The notes under the pieces are model-generated. The model worked only from the letters and a program-made list of their open reading frames with translations. It made no database searches and was not told where the DNA came from. The position numbers and the translations under genes are program-made. From positions 20,003-84,002 of the forward strand of contig JAGBPB010000093.1 of NCBI GenBank assembly GCA_017633615.1: a stretch of DNA of 64,000 nucleotides. The letters are read 5' to 3'. This DNA comes from Bacteroidaceae bacterium (lineage in GTDB: Bacteria > Bacteroidota > Bacteroidia > Bacteroidales > Bacteroidaceae). Each line of letters opens with the position of its first letter. The first letter of the stretch is position 1. Below, piece by piece: positions 47,125 through 57,200 of the stretch.

Positions 47125-48039
47125 ATGACAATTACAGGAATTCTGTTTCTGATCATTGCGACCGTATGTGCCGCAATGTTCTCTGTGGCGTTCAAGATAT
47201 TTCATCGTAAGGGCATTGACTCACATCAGGCAATATTCTTCAATTACCTGACAGCGTTTATCCTGGGAGCACTCTTTTCACTTCATGGTGAAGTTGTGGT
47301 GAATCCCCTGAAGGCCAGTTGGCTGGTGCCTGTCATCATTCTGGGATTCATCTTCATGGCCGGAATGGTGCTGCTCTCTGACTCCACCCGCCGTGTGGGT
47401 GTAGCCATATCAACGGTCTGCAGCCGCGCATCAATGGTTATACCTATCATTGTGTCATACCTGATGATTGAGGGCAGTGACAAGCCTAAATGGCTGCTTA
47501 TTTGCCTTGTTCTTGTAGCTATGACACTTACCATCTGGACAGGTAAGCCTGAGGCTGGTCATAAATACACCCTGCTTGATATCATGGCTCCTATTACGGT
47601 GTTCCTGATGTTCGGTGCGAGCAACTCTTTCCTCAAGGTTCTGCAGCACAGGGTAACCTTAGCTGATACTGAGGCCGGGCTGTCCGAGCAGGTAATAAAC
47701 AGCGAGCTCTCACTGGTAACGGCATCAGTCTTCTTTGTGGCCATGATATTGTGCTCATACTCATTTTTTCTCAAGGATGAGAACGGGCGGAGAACCTCTG
47801 TAAGCTTTAAGAACGTGATTGGAGGTGCCGCCCTTGGTGCCATAAACTATTTCTGCACATTCACCCTTATGCTGGCTATGAAAACCATTGACTCTTCCCT
47901 GCTCTTCCCGTTCCACAATATCGGAATTGTGGCTATAGGAGCTATCGTGGGTTGGCTGGCTTTCCAGGAAAAACTAAGACCGCACCAAGTACTTGGTATC
48001 GTACTCGCTGCGGTCTCAATAGCTTTGCTCTGCTTATAG
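47125..48039 (+). CDS. EamA/DMT-family permease
   Basis: 304 residues with ten hydrophobic helices arranged as two five-helix halves. The first half starts MTITGILFLIIATVCAAMFS, and the second has DIMAPITVFLMFGASNSFL and NYFCTFTLMLAMKTIDSSLL. It ends in AFQEKLRPHQVLGIVLAAVS, a typical EamA repeat end. These are drug/metabolite transporters, and the substrate cannot be read. It starts 12 nt after the peptidase stop, so it may import or export a product of it. Only one base separates its stop from the convergent receptor gene. Confidence 0.88.
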   Translation: MTITGILFLIIATVCAAMFSVAFKIFHRKGIDSHQAIFFNYLTAFILGALFSLHGEVVVNPLKASWLVPVIILGFIFMAGMVLLSDSTRRVGVAISTVCSRASMVIPIIVSYLMIEGSDKPKWLLICLVLVAMTLTIWTGKPEAGHKYTLLDIMAPITVFLMFGASNSFLKVLQHRVTLADTEAGLSEQVINSELSLVTASVFFVAMILCSYSFFLKDENGRRTSVSFKNVIGGAALGAINYFCTFTLMLAMKTIDSSLLFPFHNIGIVAIGAIVGWLAFQEKLRPHQVLGIVLAAVSIALLCL

Positions 48040-48040
48040 C

Positions 48041-51000
48041 TTAATCAAATATCAGCTTCACGCCCAGCTGGAGATACCAGCAGTTGGCGGTTGATTTGAG
48101 CGGTTGGAAGGTCTTGGAAACAAGGCCTTCACTGTTTGTAACCATTGTATATACGGGAAAGCCGTCCTCATCAGTCCTTACATAGTTGAGAACCTTTCCG
48201 TTGTTGCAGGCCGAAGGCGTGCGTGTAACACCCCAGCTGCTGTTAAGCAGGTTGCTTGCATTCATTATATCCAATGATACCTGCAGAGTCTCGTTGCTGC
48301 GCTTGGAACCTATTAATGCGGCTACGTTGAAGTTCTGGGCCAGATGCAGGTCAAACCTGTTGATCCAGGGCATGAGAGCCTCATTCGCACCCGCATATTT
48401 ACCCTTATGGGCATCCAGATACTTATCCTGACTGATAAAGTTCCAGAAAGCCTCACGCTGCTCAGCGGCAGTGTAAACCACATTGCCTGATTTGTCCTTC
48501 AGGTCATCAAACAGAATATCATCATCTGATGCGGGAATCCATATCAGGTCATTGCTGACGCCGTCACCGTTCATGTCATTGGTATAGGTGTAGCTGTAGT
48601 TGCCGGCAGAGTGTCCTGTATAGAATAGACCTATATCAGTGCTCATGAACCTGTTCCTTGCATAGTTGATACGGTATGTTACAGATGCGTTCACCTTGTT
48701 AGGAATAACGTATGCCGATGAGCGCAGGGTAACCTCATTGGGGCTGTTTACATTAGGCGTATTGCTCCAGGTGGAACTCAGTGATGATCCCTTCATGTCA
48801 GAAACAGACATAGAAACCATATGGATGTATGACAGCTCTGTCTTAAGGTTCCTGGCCGGCTCAGCTGAGAAGGTTGCTCCTACAGACCAGCTGTAACCTC
48901 TGTTGGTATTGCTGATAACCATAGCGCCGCCAGATTTTGAGACCTTGTCGTTTACGACCTGTGCATCATGATAATCAATACGGGTATCCTTTCCTTTGAA
49001 ACGTCCCTGACAATCATTATGGACCTGATTGTAGTTATCTACATAAACGGCATTGATATCCTTGTTGTAAATACCCTCAACAGATAACATGGCCGGAAAA
49101 CTGAGTCCGAGTTCGATATCGGCCGCCAGAGAGGTCTTGATAACCTGCGGGAGCTTGAATTTGCTGTCTATGCCGGTGATTGAAGCTCCGTTCAGGGCAG
49201 GATTGGGATTGGCGGTCATAGAACTGCCGTGCTGTGCTATGTAATTGCGCAATGCCTCTTCATTGTAGAGGAAATTGCCTGCCAGACCATCCAGGAATGT
49301 GTTTGCAACAGCAGTGTTGTCGCCGGCCTTGTTGAACATAACGGTGTTCTGGAGCATTCCGCTGCTGTTAGGTATCGTAGCAAAGAATACAAGCGGGATA
49401 CGGCCCGTAAAGATGCCTGCACCACCGTGAATGACTACGTTACCCATACCGGTGACATCCCAGTTGAAACCTATTCTGGGTGACCACTGCACATTGCTGT
49501 CAGGCCAGCGTCCGTTGTCAATAACAGGTGATTTGTAATTTGCCAGCTCTGTTCCGGGAGCCTTGAAATGCATGGTCCAGTCAAGTGCCTTGAATGACTG
49601 GTTGGTTTCAAGTTTCTCATAATACTGCATGAGATCTGCCCTGATGCCGTATGTGAGTGTAAAATTCTTAGTCAGATGTGATTCAGCCTGCAGGAACAGT
49701 GCAGACTGTCCGAATGACGTACGTGATGCGGGATCATCCACGCCGTCATATGTATAGGTCATTCCGAAAGCTACAGGCGCAGCCTGGTTGATGAAGTCAT
49801 CAAGTGAGGCATAACGGTAATAGCCTGTTCCGTACATACGGTAATTGGTGGCACCCTTCTGATACTGATAGCTCAGACCTGCTGTTATGGTGCTGTGAGC
49901 CAATGTCCAGCGTATATGATCCATAAAGCTGTAGGTGCGTACATAGTTTCCGGTACCGTTGGTAAACAGCTCATAGCCGGCGCTCATGAAAGCATCGCCA
50001 TCCTTGCGTATGTCTATATGCGGGAACCATGCTGACTCTGAGCCGCGCAAGTTGCTTACGTCTGATACCGTAACGAGCAGTTTGTTGCTCAGGCGGCCGC
50101 TCAGGCGGCTGTTGAGCTCAGCCACACCAGACCACGCGTTATCATTGACCGTATAGCAGTTGTTGCGGAAAGCGTAAGCATTCTGTGAGATACGCTCTGA
50201 GGCTGCTTTTGCTCCCACGGTACTCTTGGCATTGGGTGTGTTCCACTGGGCGTTTCCGGTCCAGTTATAGCGCAGCATAAGGTTGTGATTCTCAGATATG
50301 TTCCAGTCTATGCGGGCCAGCATCTTGACGTTGGTCTGGTCACCGTTGGTCAGGTCATAGCTGCCTGCGTCATAGCCGTAAGCCTTCAGTGCGGTACTGA
50401 ATTGATCCATATCGGCTGCTGTAACCCTGCTTATAAGACCGGCGGCATCGGCTACACCGTCATTTGACAACTTCCACTCGGTTATGGGGCCGGGAGTGTT
50501 TACATATTCAGCATTCACAAAATAGAACAGCCTATTCTTGAGTATGGGGCCGCCCATGGTGAATCCCACGGTGGTCTTGCTCTCGCTGACCCTATCGCCC
50601 AGATCATCACCGTTTATGGTGTTTCCGCGCAGTTTCTCATTATGGAAATAGGTGTATGCGGTTGCCTTGAATGCGTTTGTACCGGACTTGGTGATAACGT
50701 TTATTCCGCCACCGGTAAAATTGCTCTGGCGCACGTCATACGGTGCAATGGCTACCTGCATCTCATCAACAGCGTCAATGGATATGGGTGTGCCGGCACC
50801 CGGAAGGTCAGCTGACAGACCAAAACTGTTGTTCATTACAGCACCGTCAATGTTGAGTGCCGTTCCACGACCGTCACGACCGGCCATAGCATTGTCTATG
50901 CCGCTGTACGGTGATAGACGTGTATAGTCAAGCATGCTGCGGTTTACTGACGGAAGCAATGCTATGTTCTCCCTGTTAACATTATAGGTCTGACCGGTAG

Positions 51001-51508
51001 GAGTCTCATTGAAATGGGTGCTTTCACCTCTGATGGTCACCTCGGGAATGTTCTTGGTATCCTCTTTGAGCACCACATTGATGTTGTAATCCTTGCCTAT
51101 AGAGAGAATCACGTTATCATATGTCCTGGCTACGTAACCTATATAGCTTATCTGGACTTTATAGGTTCCGGGCTTCAAGCCAGACAGCGAGAAGATACCG
51201 AATCTGTTGGTGACTGCGCCATAAAAAGCGCCGTTATCATTGTTGGTAACCTGGATTGCGGCAGCTTCAAGAGGCTCATCATAATCATCTTTCACTGAGC
51301 CGCTTATACTGGCTGTGGTGTTCTGTGCCCAAGCCCCTGTCCATGCAAATATGCACACAAGGAAAGCGCATACAAACCTGATGAGTCTGGATGACAAACT
51401 GCCGGCAAATGCCGAAATACTGAACTCTTGAGATGTCTCATTCATGCCCTCGGCACAAATGAGTTTTGCAGGCGCTGAGGCGCCTGACAGGACTGTTTTG
51501 ATTTTCAT
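48041..51508 (-). CDS. Oar-like TonB-dependent receptor, FMN-riboswitch controlled
   Basis: 1155 residues. A signal peptide ends near residue 60 (CIFAWTGAWAQ). A second ATG at 51445 is also possible. A carboxypeptidase-D-like domain (SISGSVKDDYDEPLEAAAIQ) is followed by a plug with VDEMQVAIAPYDVRQSNFTG and GGINVITKSGTN. The 22-strand barrel is rich in aromatic strands and ends WYLQLGVKLIFD. It has no SusD partner, so it is not a glycan SusC pair. The FMN riboswitch in its leader points to uptake of riboflavin or another flavin; this is an inference, as the family takes many substrates. Inner-membrane and TonB partners are not in view. Confidence 0.9.
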   Translation of the reverse strand: MKIKTVLSGASAPAKLICAEGMNETSQEFSISAFAGSLSSRLIRFVCAFLVCIFAWTGAWAQNTTASISGSVKDDYDEPLEAAAIQVTNNDNGAFYGAVTNRFGIFSLSGLKPGTYKVQISYIGYVARTYDNVILSIGKDYNINVVLKEDTKNIPEVTIRGESTHFNETPTGQTYNVNRENIALLPSVNRSMLDYTRLSPYSGIDNAMAGRDGRGTALNIDGAVMNNSFGLSADLPGAGTPISIDAVDEMQVAIAPYDVRQSNFTGGGINVITKSGTNAFKATAYTYFHNEKLRGNTINGDDLGDRVSESKTTVGFTMGGPILKNRLFYFVNAEYVNTPGPITEWKLSNDGVADAAGLISRVTAADMDQFSTALKAYGYDAGSYDLTNGDQTNVKMLARIDWNISENHNLMLRYNWTGNAQWNTPNAKSTVGAKAASERISQNAYAFRNNCYTVNDNAWSGVAELNSRLSGRLSNKLLVTVSDVSNLRGSESAWFPHIDIRKDGDAFMSAGYELFTNGTGNYVRTYSFMDHIRWTLAHSTITAGLSYQYQKGATNYRMYGTGYYRYASLDDFINQAAPVAFGMTYTYDGVDDPASRTSFGQSALFLQAESHLTKNFTLTYGIRADLMQYYEKLETNQSFKALDWTMHFKAPGTELANYKSPVIDNGRWPDSNVQWSPRIGFNWDVTGMGNVVIHGGAGIFTGRIPLVFFATIPNSSGMLQNTVMFNKAGDNTAVANTFLDGLAGNFLYNEEALRNYIAQHGSSMTANPNPALNGASITGIDSKFKLPQVIKTSLAADIELGLSFPAMLSVEGIYNKDINAVYVDNYNQVHNDCQGRFKGKDTRIDYHDAQVVNDKVSKSGGAMVISNTNRGYSWSVGATFSAEPARNLKTELSYIHMVSMSVSDMKGSSLSSTWSNTPNVNSPNEVTLRSSAYVIPNKVNASVTYRINYARNRFMSTDIGLFYTGHSAGNYSYTYTNDMNGDGVSNDLIWIPASDDDILFDDLKDKSGNVVYTAAEQREAFWNFISQDKYLDAHKGKYAGANEALMPWINRFDLHLAQNFNVAALIGSKRSNETLQVSLDIMNASNLLNSSWGVTRTPSACNNGKVLNYVRTDEDGFPVYTMVTNSEGLVSKTFQPLKSTANCWYLQLGVKLIFD

Positions 51509-51514
51509 AAATTT

Positions 51515-51617
51515 CTTCTTTCATCCAGACTGTACTGTCGGTACCGTAGTTGCAACGGTTCGGCCTTTCGGCTCGCGGACTTTACCGCCGGTCGGGGAAT
51601 TGCGCCCCACCCTGAAG
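51515..51617 (-). promoter_or_regulatory. FMN riboswitch (RFN element)
   Basis: The minus strand has the RFN core in order: CTTCAGGGTGGGGC, ATTCCCCGACCGGCGGTAAA, GTCCGCGAGCC, then CCGACAGTACAGTCTGGATG and GAAAGAAG. The outer stem pairs CTTC with GAAG. It matches the ribB RFN core of other bacteria closely. The 3' end is 7 nt before the ATG at 51508 with no T run, so it likely acts on translation start. Flavin binding would shut off the receptor. Confidence 0.93.
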
Positions 51618-51628
51618 TTTTACGCCTG

Positions 51629-51659
51629 CAAATTTCCGCTTTCTGTATGACTCCAGCAA
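51629..51659 (-). promoter_or_regulatory. Promoter of the riboswitch-receptor transcript (TTG-N20-GAAATTTG)
   Basis: TTG (51659-51657) and GAAATTTG (51636-51629) are 20 nt apart on the minus strand. The first T of the -7 consensus is G. The RNA would start near 51622, just ahead of the riboswitch. Confidence 0.55.
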
Positions 51660-51689
51660 GAAATTTGTGCTAAAAAACATAAAGTTTAA

Positions 51690-51900
51690 CCTCATTCTGT
51701 GAGTGCTCGGTTTCCTTTTTTATGTAGCCGTACCATCCCTCTTTAGGACAACGTTCCGTGGCTACTCCAAAACCCTTCCGGACTCTAAACGTCGAACTCG
51801 GCCTTTTAGTCCCCTACGGGGTCTAACGCGCCTCGGACATGCGCCGTTTTTAACGGGATCCTCCAGGGCTATCCGTTTACGCCACTGCACTGATGATCCT
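51690..51900. ncRNA. Candidate structured RNA or element, unassigned
   Basis: About 200 nt between aspS and the riboswitch is GC-richer than other gaps and densely paired. It has the stem TTAGTCCCC-TAC-GGGGTCTAA (51806-51826), CCGTT-TTT-AACGG (51844-51856), GTAGCC (51724) with GGCTAC (51760), and possible long-range pairs AGTGC (51702)-GCACT (51887), TAGCC (51725)-GGCTA (51867), ATCCC (51735)-GGGAT (51855). A 66-codon frame on the plus strand is Arg/Ser/Leu-rich and looks spurious. I could not match it to tmRNA, RNase P, SRP or a known riboswitch. The strand is undecided. Confidence 0.4.
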
Positions 51901-51923
51901 TAAGAGGGATAATATGGCTACTG

Positions 51924-51964
51924 GAATAAAAAAGAAAACCGCCCTGAGGAATCTCAGAGCGGCT
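51924..51964 (-). terminator. Terminator of aspS
   Basis: On the minus strand CCGCTCTGAG-ATTC-CTCAGGGCGG (one G-U) is followed by TTTTCTTTTTT. It starts 7 nt after the aspS stop codon. Confidence 0.88.
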
Positions 51965-51970
51965 TCTATT

Positions 51971-53728
51971 TTATGCTTTCACATCAACCTTGAGCTGAAG
52001 CTCATCCAGTTGGGACTGGTCCAGAGGACCGGGAGCATCAAGCATGACATCGCGACCGGAGTTGTTCTTGGGGAACGCGATGCAGTCACGGATGCTGTCC
52101 AGACCGGCAAAGATGCTCACAAAACGATCCAGGCCGAAAGCCAAGCCACCATGAGGAGGAGCACCGAACTTGAACGCATTCATCAGGAAGCCGAACTTAG
52201 CCTGAGCCTGCTCAGGAGTGAATCCCAGAATCTTGAATATGGTAGCCTGAAGCTTGCTGTCATGGATACGTATAGAACCGCCACCAACTTCAATACCGTT
52301 AATAACCATATCATAAGCATTAGCGCGAACGCTTGCAGGATCAGTATCCAGCAGAGGCACATCCTCAGGCTTGGGGCTAGTGAACGGATGGTGCATAGCC
52401 ATAAGGCGGTTCTCCTCATCAGACCACTCATACATCGGGAAGTCAATAACCCACAGGCACTTGAACTTGCTCTTGTCACGCAAGCCAAGCTCATCAGCCA
52501 CCTTAAGACGCAGTTCTGAGAGTTGCTTGCGGGTCTTCATGGCGTCATCACCGCTAAGAATCAGGATAAGGTCACCGGCCTCAGCATTCATGGCAGCCTT
52601 AAGCTGCTGCAGAACTTCCTGAGAGTAGAACTTATCTACCGATGACTTGACGCTGCCGTCTGCCTCAACGCGGGCATAAACCATACCCTTGGCACCTATC
52701 TGAGGACGCTTTACATACTCTGTAAGAGCGTCAATCTGCTTGCGTGTGTATGTTGCGGCACCCTTTGCGCAGATACCGCCGATGTATGCGGCACCGTCAA
52801 ATACGCCGAATCCGTAGCCCTTCAGGACATCCATAAGTTCTACAAAGTGCATGTCAAAACGCAGGTCCGGTTTATCTGAGCCGTAGTATTTCATTGCATC
52901 CTGCCAGGTCATACGCTGGAAGGGCTCTGTAAAGTCAATGTTAAGGATGCTCTTGAACAGATGCTTGGCCATAGCCTCAAATATCTGCAGGATATCCTCC
53001 TGCTCCACGAATGACATCTCACAGTCTATCTGTGTGAATTCAGGCTGACGGTCAGCGCGGAGGTCCTCGTCACGGAAGCACTTGGCAATCTGGAAGTAAC
53101 GGTCAAAACCTGATACCATAAGCAGCTGCTTAAGGATCTGGGGACTCTGAGGCAGAGCGTAGAACTGACCGGGGTTCATGCGTGAAGGTACCACAAAGTC
53201 ACGTGCACCCTCAGGAGTTGAGTTGATAAGAATCGGTGTCTCAACCTCCATGAAGTTAAGGTCATCAAGGAACTTACGGATCTCCATAACCATCTTGTGG
53301 CGCAGCTCCAGGTTCTTGCGTACGCACTGGCGACGCAGGTCAAGATAGCGGTATTTCATGCGCAGGTCATCACCGCCGTCAGTTTCATCCTCAATTGTAA
53401 AGGGAGGCGTATCGGCCGCATTGATGACATTCAGGGTGCTTACCAGGATCTCTATGTCACCTGTGGGAATTTTGGAGTTCTTGCTTGAACGCTCGCTTAC
53501 CTTACCCGTAATCTGGATCACGAATTCACGTCCCAGACGGCTGGCCTGATCGCAGAGTGCGGCGTCGTTAGCATCGTCAAACACAAGCTGGGTTATGCCG
53601 TAGCGGTCACGCAGGTCAACAAAGACCATACCACCCATTTTACGTACTCTCTGAACCCATCCCGCCAGTGTCACGGTAGTGCCGGCATCGGCCAGACGGA
53701 GCTCTCCACAAGTTTTTGATCTAAACAT
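51971..53728 (-). CDS. aspS: Aspartate--tRNA ligase
   Basis: 585 residues from the ATG at 53728 ([16 protein letters not shown]). The frame stays open upstream, but the promoter box is there. The OB-fold anticodon domain includes [16 protein letters not shown]. Class II motif 2 is in [31 protein letters not shown] (cited by its span, about 215-245), and motif 3 is [15 protein letters not shown] near 535. The GAD insertion domain lies between. This is the bacterial type of about 590 residues. Whether it is discriminating for tRNA-Asp or also charges tRNA-Asn depends on GatCAB genes not seen here. Confidence 0.96.
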   Translation of the reverse strand: MFRSKTCGELRLADAGTTVTLAGWVQRVRKMGGMVFVDLRDRYGITQLVFDDANDAALCDQASRLGREFVIQITGKVSERSSKNSKIPTGDIEILVSTLNVINAADTPPFTIEDETDGGDDLRMKYRYLDLRRQCVRKNLELRHKMVMEIRKFLDDLNFMEVETPILINSTPEGARDFVVPSRMNPGQFYALPQSPQILKQLLMVSGFDRYFQIAKCFRDEDLRADRQPEFTQIDCEMSFVEQEDILQIFEAMAKHLFKSILNIDFTEPFQRMTWQDAMKYYGSDKPDLRFDMHFVELMDVLKGYGFGVFDGAAYIGGICAKGAATYTRKQIDALTEYVKRPQIGAKGMVYARVEADGSVKSSVDKFYSQEVLQQLKAAMNAEAGDLILILSGDDAMKTRKQLSELRLKVADELGLRDKSKFKCLWVIDFPMYEWSDEENRLMAMHHPFTSPKPEDVPLLDTDPASVRANAYDMVINGIEVGGGSIRIHDSKLQATIFKILGFTPEQAQAKFGFLMNAFKFGAPPHGGLAFGLDRFVSIFAGLDSIRDCIAFPKNNSGRDVMLDAPGPLDQSQLDELQLKVDVKA

Positions 53729-53751
53729 AGTCAGTTTTCTAAAAAGACCTG

Positions 53752-53759
53752 CAAATTTA
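53752..53759 (-). promoter_or_regulatory. Promoter -7 box for aspS (TAAATTTG)
   Basis: TAAATTTG on the minus strand fits TAnnTTTG. RNA start is expected near 53746, 18 nt before the ATG. No -33 TTG is obvious. Confidence 0.55.
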
Positions 53760-53897
53760 CTTTTTTTGTTTGGTAACTGCATAATAATAACGTCTGAATT
53801 GTACATATAATCACATAAGTGCGTTTATTTGTAAAAAATGCTTAACTTCGCACGAATTATCCTATATTATTAAGGTAAAACCCCACATTGTTTCAAT

Positions 53898-54254
53898 ATG
53901 AAAAAGAGATTTTTACGCTTGTCACTGGTCGTTGCAACCGTACTGTTGCTGTTTGCAGGTTGCGGCCTGATAGATTATGATGAAGAGCTGCTCATAGGCA
54001 GTTGGTCTGCATCTGACGGTTATGACTATACGTTTAATGAAGATTATAGCGGTATTTCAACCAAGAGCGGAAAAGGTCTTGAGTTTGACTGGAGTCTCTC
54101 CGGCGATGAGCTTGATCTCAGATTCCACGGTTCCGGACAGGCCGGTAAATCCGCATACCTGACTTTTGTCATCAAGTCATTGACATCAAGCAAGATGGAG
54201 GCTTATGACAACAATGATCCTGATGAGGAGATAATTACATTCAGAAAGAAATGA
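53898..54254 (+). CDS. Small lipoprotein
   Basis: 118 residues. The lipobox is LFAGC (Cys near 22). The mature part (LIGSWSASDGYDYTFNEDYSG, then a GDELDLRF strand) has the look of a lipocalin-like or DUF-type beta-barrel fold seen in many Bacteroidales lipoproteins; the binding partner is unknown. It overlaps the AsmA gene by 4 nt, so the two are translationally coupled. No TAnnTTTG box is clear in the divergent gap with aspS. Confidence 0.75.
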   Translation: MKKRFLRLSLVVATVLLLFAGCGLIDYDEELLIGSWSASDGYDYTFNEDYSGISTKSGKGLEFDWSLSGDELDLRFHGSGQAGKSAYLTFVIKSLTSSKMEAYDNNDPDEEIITFRKK

Positions 54255-57200
54255 ACGGAAAACTCAAAAAGACTCTCAAGATAACCGGTATCACTTTGGG
54301 CTCTCTGCTCGGATTGGTTATTATTATCCTTGCATTAGCGTGCTGGATGATATTCTCACCGTCCAAACTCACCAAGATAGCAGAGAAAGCCATAGAGAAA
54401 TACTCCCCTGCCCGCGCCAAGGTTGACAAGGTTGACCTTACTCTGGTGGGTTCATATCCTTTCCTGGGATTCCGTCTGAACGGACTGGTTATCTATGACG
54501 ATATGGAGGATTCCCCCTCCGATACGCTTGCAGCCATTGATGAACTGACCGTTACTGTTGATTTCAAGGCGCTCAAGAATGAGAAAAAGATAATCCTTAC
54601 CAATCTGTATGTCAATGATGTACAGGCCAATCTTTTCACCGCGGCTGACGGACGTTCCAATCTGGATGTCTTCACTACGGATGAACAGAAGGAAGAAAAG
54701 GAGGAAAGCGGCAATGATATCTATGCAGATCTGCAGAAGATAGCCATTCATGATGTCAATGCCTCATATATTGACCGGGGAGCAGGCATCACAGCCGGAA
54801 TCAACAGGCTGGACATAGACCTGAACGGACTTCTTCATTATGACAGTCTTGAGGCCAATACTGACATAAAGATAGCGTCTATAGTAGCTGCAATCAAGAA
54901 TGACAGCACTGACCTGGGTGCCGATATGGATAACCTTAGGCTGAACGGTTTCCTTAAGAAGTACGGCAATCAGGTAAGCAGTACGCTCAACGTAACTCTT
55001 AAGGAGACATCAGCCAAAGCAGGTACAATGAGCGCAGATCTTGATGATCTCAAGCTTATACTTGACGGAATAACCTGCACACTTGCTGATGACGGTCTCA
55101 AGAACCTGACAACAGGCTTCAGCATGGAGTCATCGGATTTGAACTTTGCCAATGACGGCATGTCAACCTCAACCGGTGCCATCGCCATGAAGGCCCCCAA
55201 GGTGGTTTATACCGGTGACAGCATCAATGTGAAAGGCTTCACGTTCAATTCAAGCGGCATTACCCTGCAGCTGGAGGATGAGACCGGCGTAGCTACAAAA
55301 GCTGCCGTTGACAGATTCCTTCTTGGCATAGACGGCGGCATAAAGCTTGATATGACCAATGTAAACAGCAACCTCACGGCTCAGGCTGAAGGTCTGGTAT
55401 TCAATCAGGGAGGCGCATCGCCCATGTATGCCAGCACAGACAGGATGGTATTCAGTGCTGACGGATCCATACACGGTGATGACATAGCTCTCAACTCTGA
55501 TTTCTCCACCCCGTCACTCAACCTGTCCATGGGTAATGACGTGTATATACCCGGATGGCCTTTGAGTCTTACTGTTCCTATGGTTACCAACCGCAATGTT
55601 GACCGGTTTACCATTAAGGAGGGCGCGAATGTTACCGTTGACGGCCAGCAGATAGGATTCAGTGCAGACGGCGTTCTGGGCGGCTCTAATGCCGTTTCAG
55701 GCAAGGCCAGGATCAAGACCGTACGTGATCTGGACATAGACCGCCTGGTGTCAATGATCCCGGATGCTTTCAAGGATGCTCTTGACGGCATTGACATACA
55801 CGGCATCTTAGGACTTGACCTCAATGTCAGGGGGGCCGTAGGTGATAAAGGCCCCGTGTTGAATGACGCCCGCGCCAAACTGTCACTCCGTAACCTGGAT
55901 GCCCTGCTCAATGACTCGCTCAAGGCAATGTCTGATAAGCTTGCCGCCGATATCACCTATCCCAGCAAAGTGGCAACAGACAGGAATCGTCAGACTGCCG
56001 ATATCGTCCTTTCAGCAGCTGATCTGGCAGTATCCGTGATTGATTCCACCACAATCAACGCTTCATTTGAGAATCTTGACCTCAATGCGTCAATTGCCGG
56101 AATAGATGAGCCTACTAATAAGATGAACATAATCCTGGACCTTCAGGCAGAGCAGCTCAAGGCTGATATGGATACCATTAACGGAACTATGGGCAACGCC
56201 AACATCAGCGTGACAGTGGTTCCGGCTGAGAATACTACAGCTATGATGGCCAATGTGGCATTCAAGGACCTCACGGCAGAGGTGGGTTCACTTGTGAACG
56301 CCACCCTGGGCAAGACCTCACTGCATGCTATGGCTCAGTATGATGAGAGCAAGGAGGATATGCTTCTTAAGTGGAATCCCAATATCAAGCTTACCCTTGA
56401 GGATGGTGATATCAGGATGTTTGAGGAGCCTGTCATAATCCCACAGATGGATATGGACTTCTCATTAGGCCGTTTCAATATCAATGACTGCCGTGTTGAG
56501 GTGGACAAATCCAACATTATGGTTTGGGGCGATGTGTATAACATAGGCGCATATCTGGATGGAACAGGGTTGCTTACCGGTGAACTGTTCCTGGAATCTG
56601 ATTATGTTGACGTAAACAAGCTAATGTCTCTGGCCGGTGTTGATGATGAGAGTGTTGAGGCTGCTGAGCAGACCGCTGCCCAGATTGAGGCCGGAAAGGA
56701 TACCTTGAGCGGAGGCCCGTTCATGGTGCCTAAAGGCATTGACCTTACTCTTTACACCAATCTGTCAGAGATCAATTTCAATGACAACATATTCAATAAC
56801 GTAGGTGGCGATGTTACCGTACGTGACGGCGTAGTGGTGCTCCAGGAGCTTGGATTCTCATCCAAGGCAGCTGAGATGCAGCTTACCGCCATATACAAGA
56901 CACCTTCTATTGAGGACCGTTTCATGGAGCTTGATTTCCACCTTCTGGATATAGAGATTGATGAGCTCATAGACCTGATTCCTGCTGTTGACTCTATTGT
57001 TCCCATGCTTAAGGCGTTCTCCGGCAAGGCACAGTTCCATCTGGCAGCTGAGACCTTCCTTGAGCCTGACACCAAGGTTCACGGTGACTACTTCCCGGTT
57101 ATGTCAACCCTCATAGGCGCTGCAGCCATTGAAGGTCAGAATCTTGTAGTCCTGGACAATGAGATATTTGACGGAATCAAGAAGAAACTGCTCATGAGCA

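Noticed and set aside
51703..51903. A 66-codon plus-strand frame in the gap after aspS
   Set aside because: Arg/Ser/Leu-rich composition and its coincidence with strong RNA stems make it look like a translated structured RNA, not a gene.
51893..52519. A 208-codon plus-strand frame over the aspS 3' end
   Set aside because: Antisense shadow of aspS, without a start context or motif.
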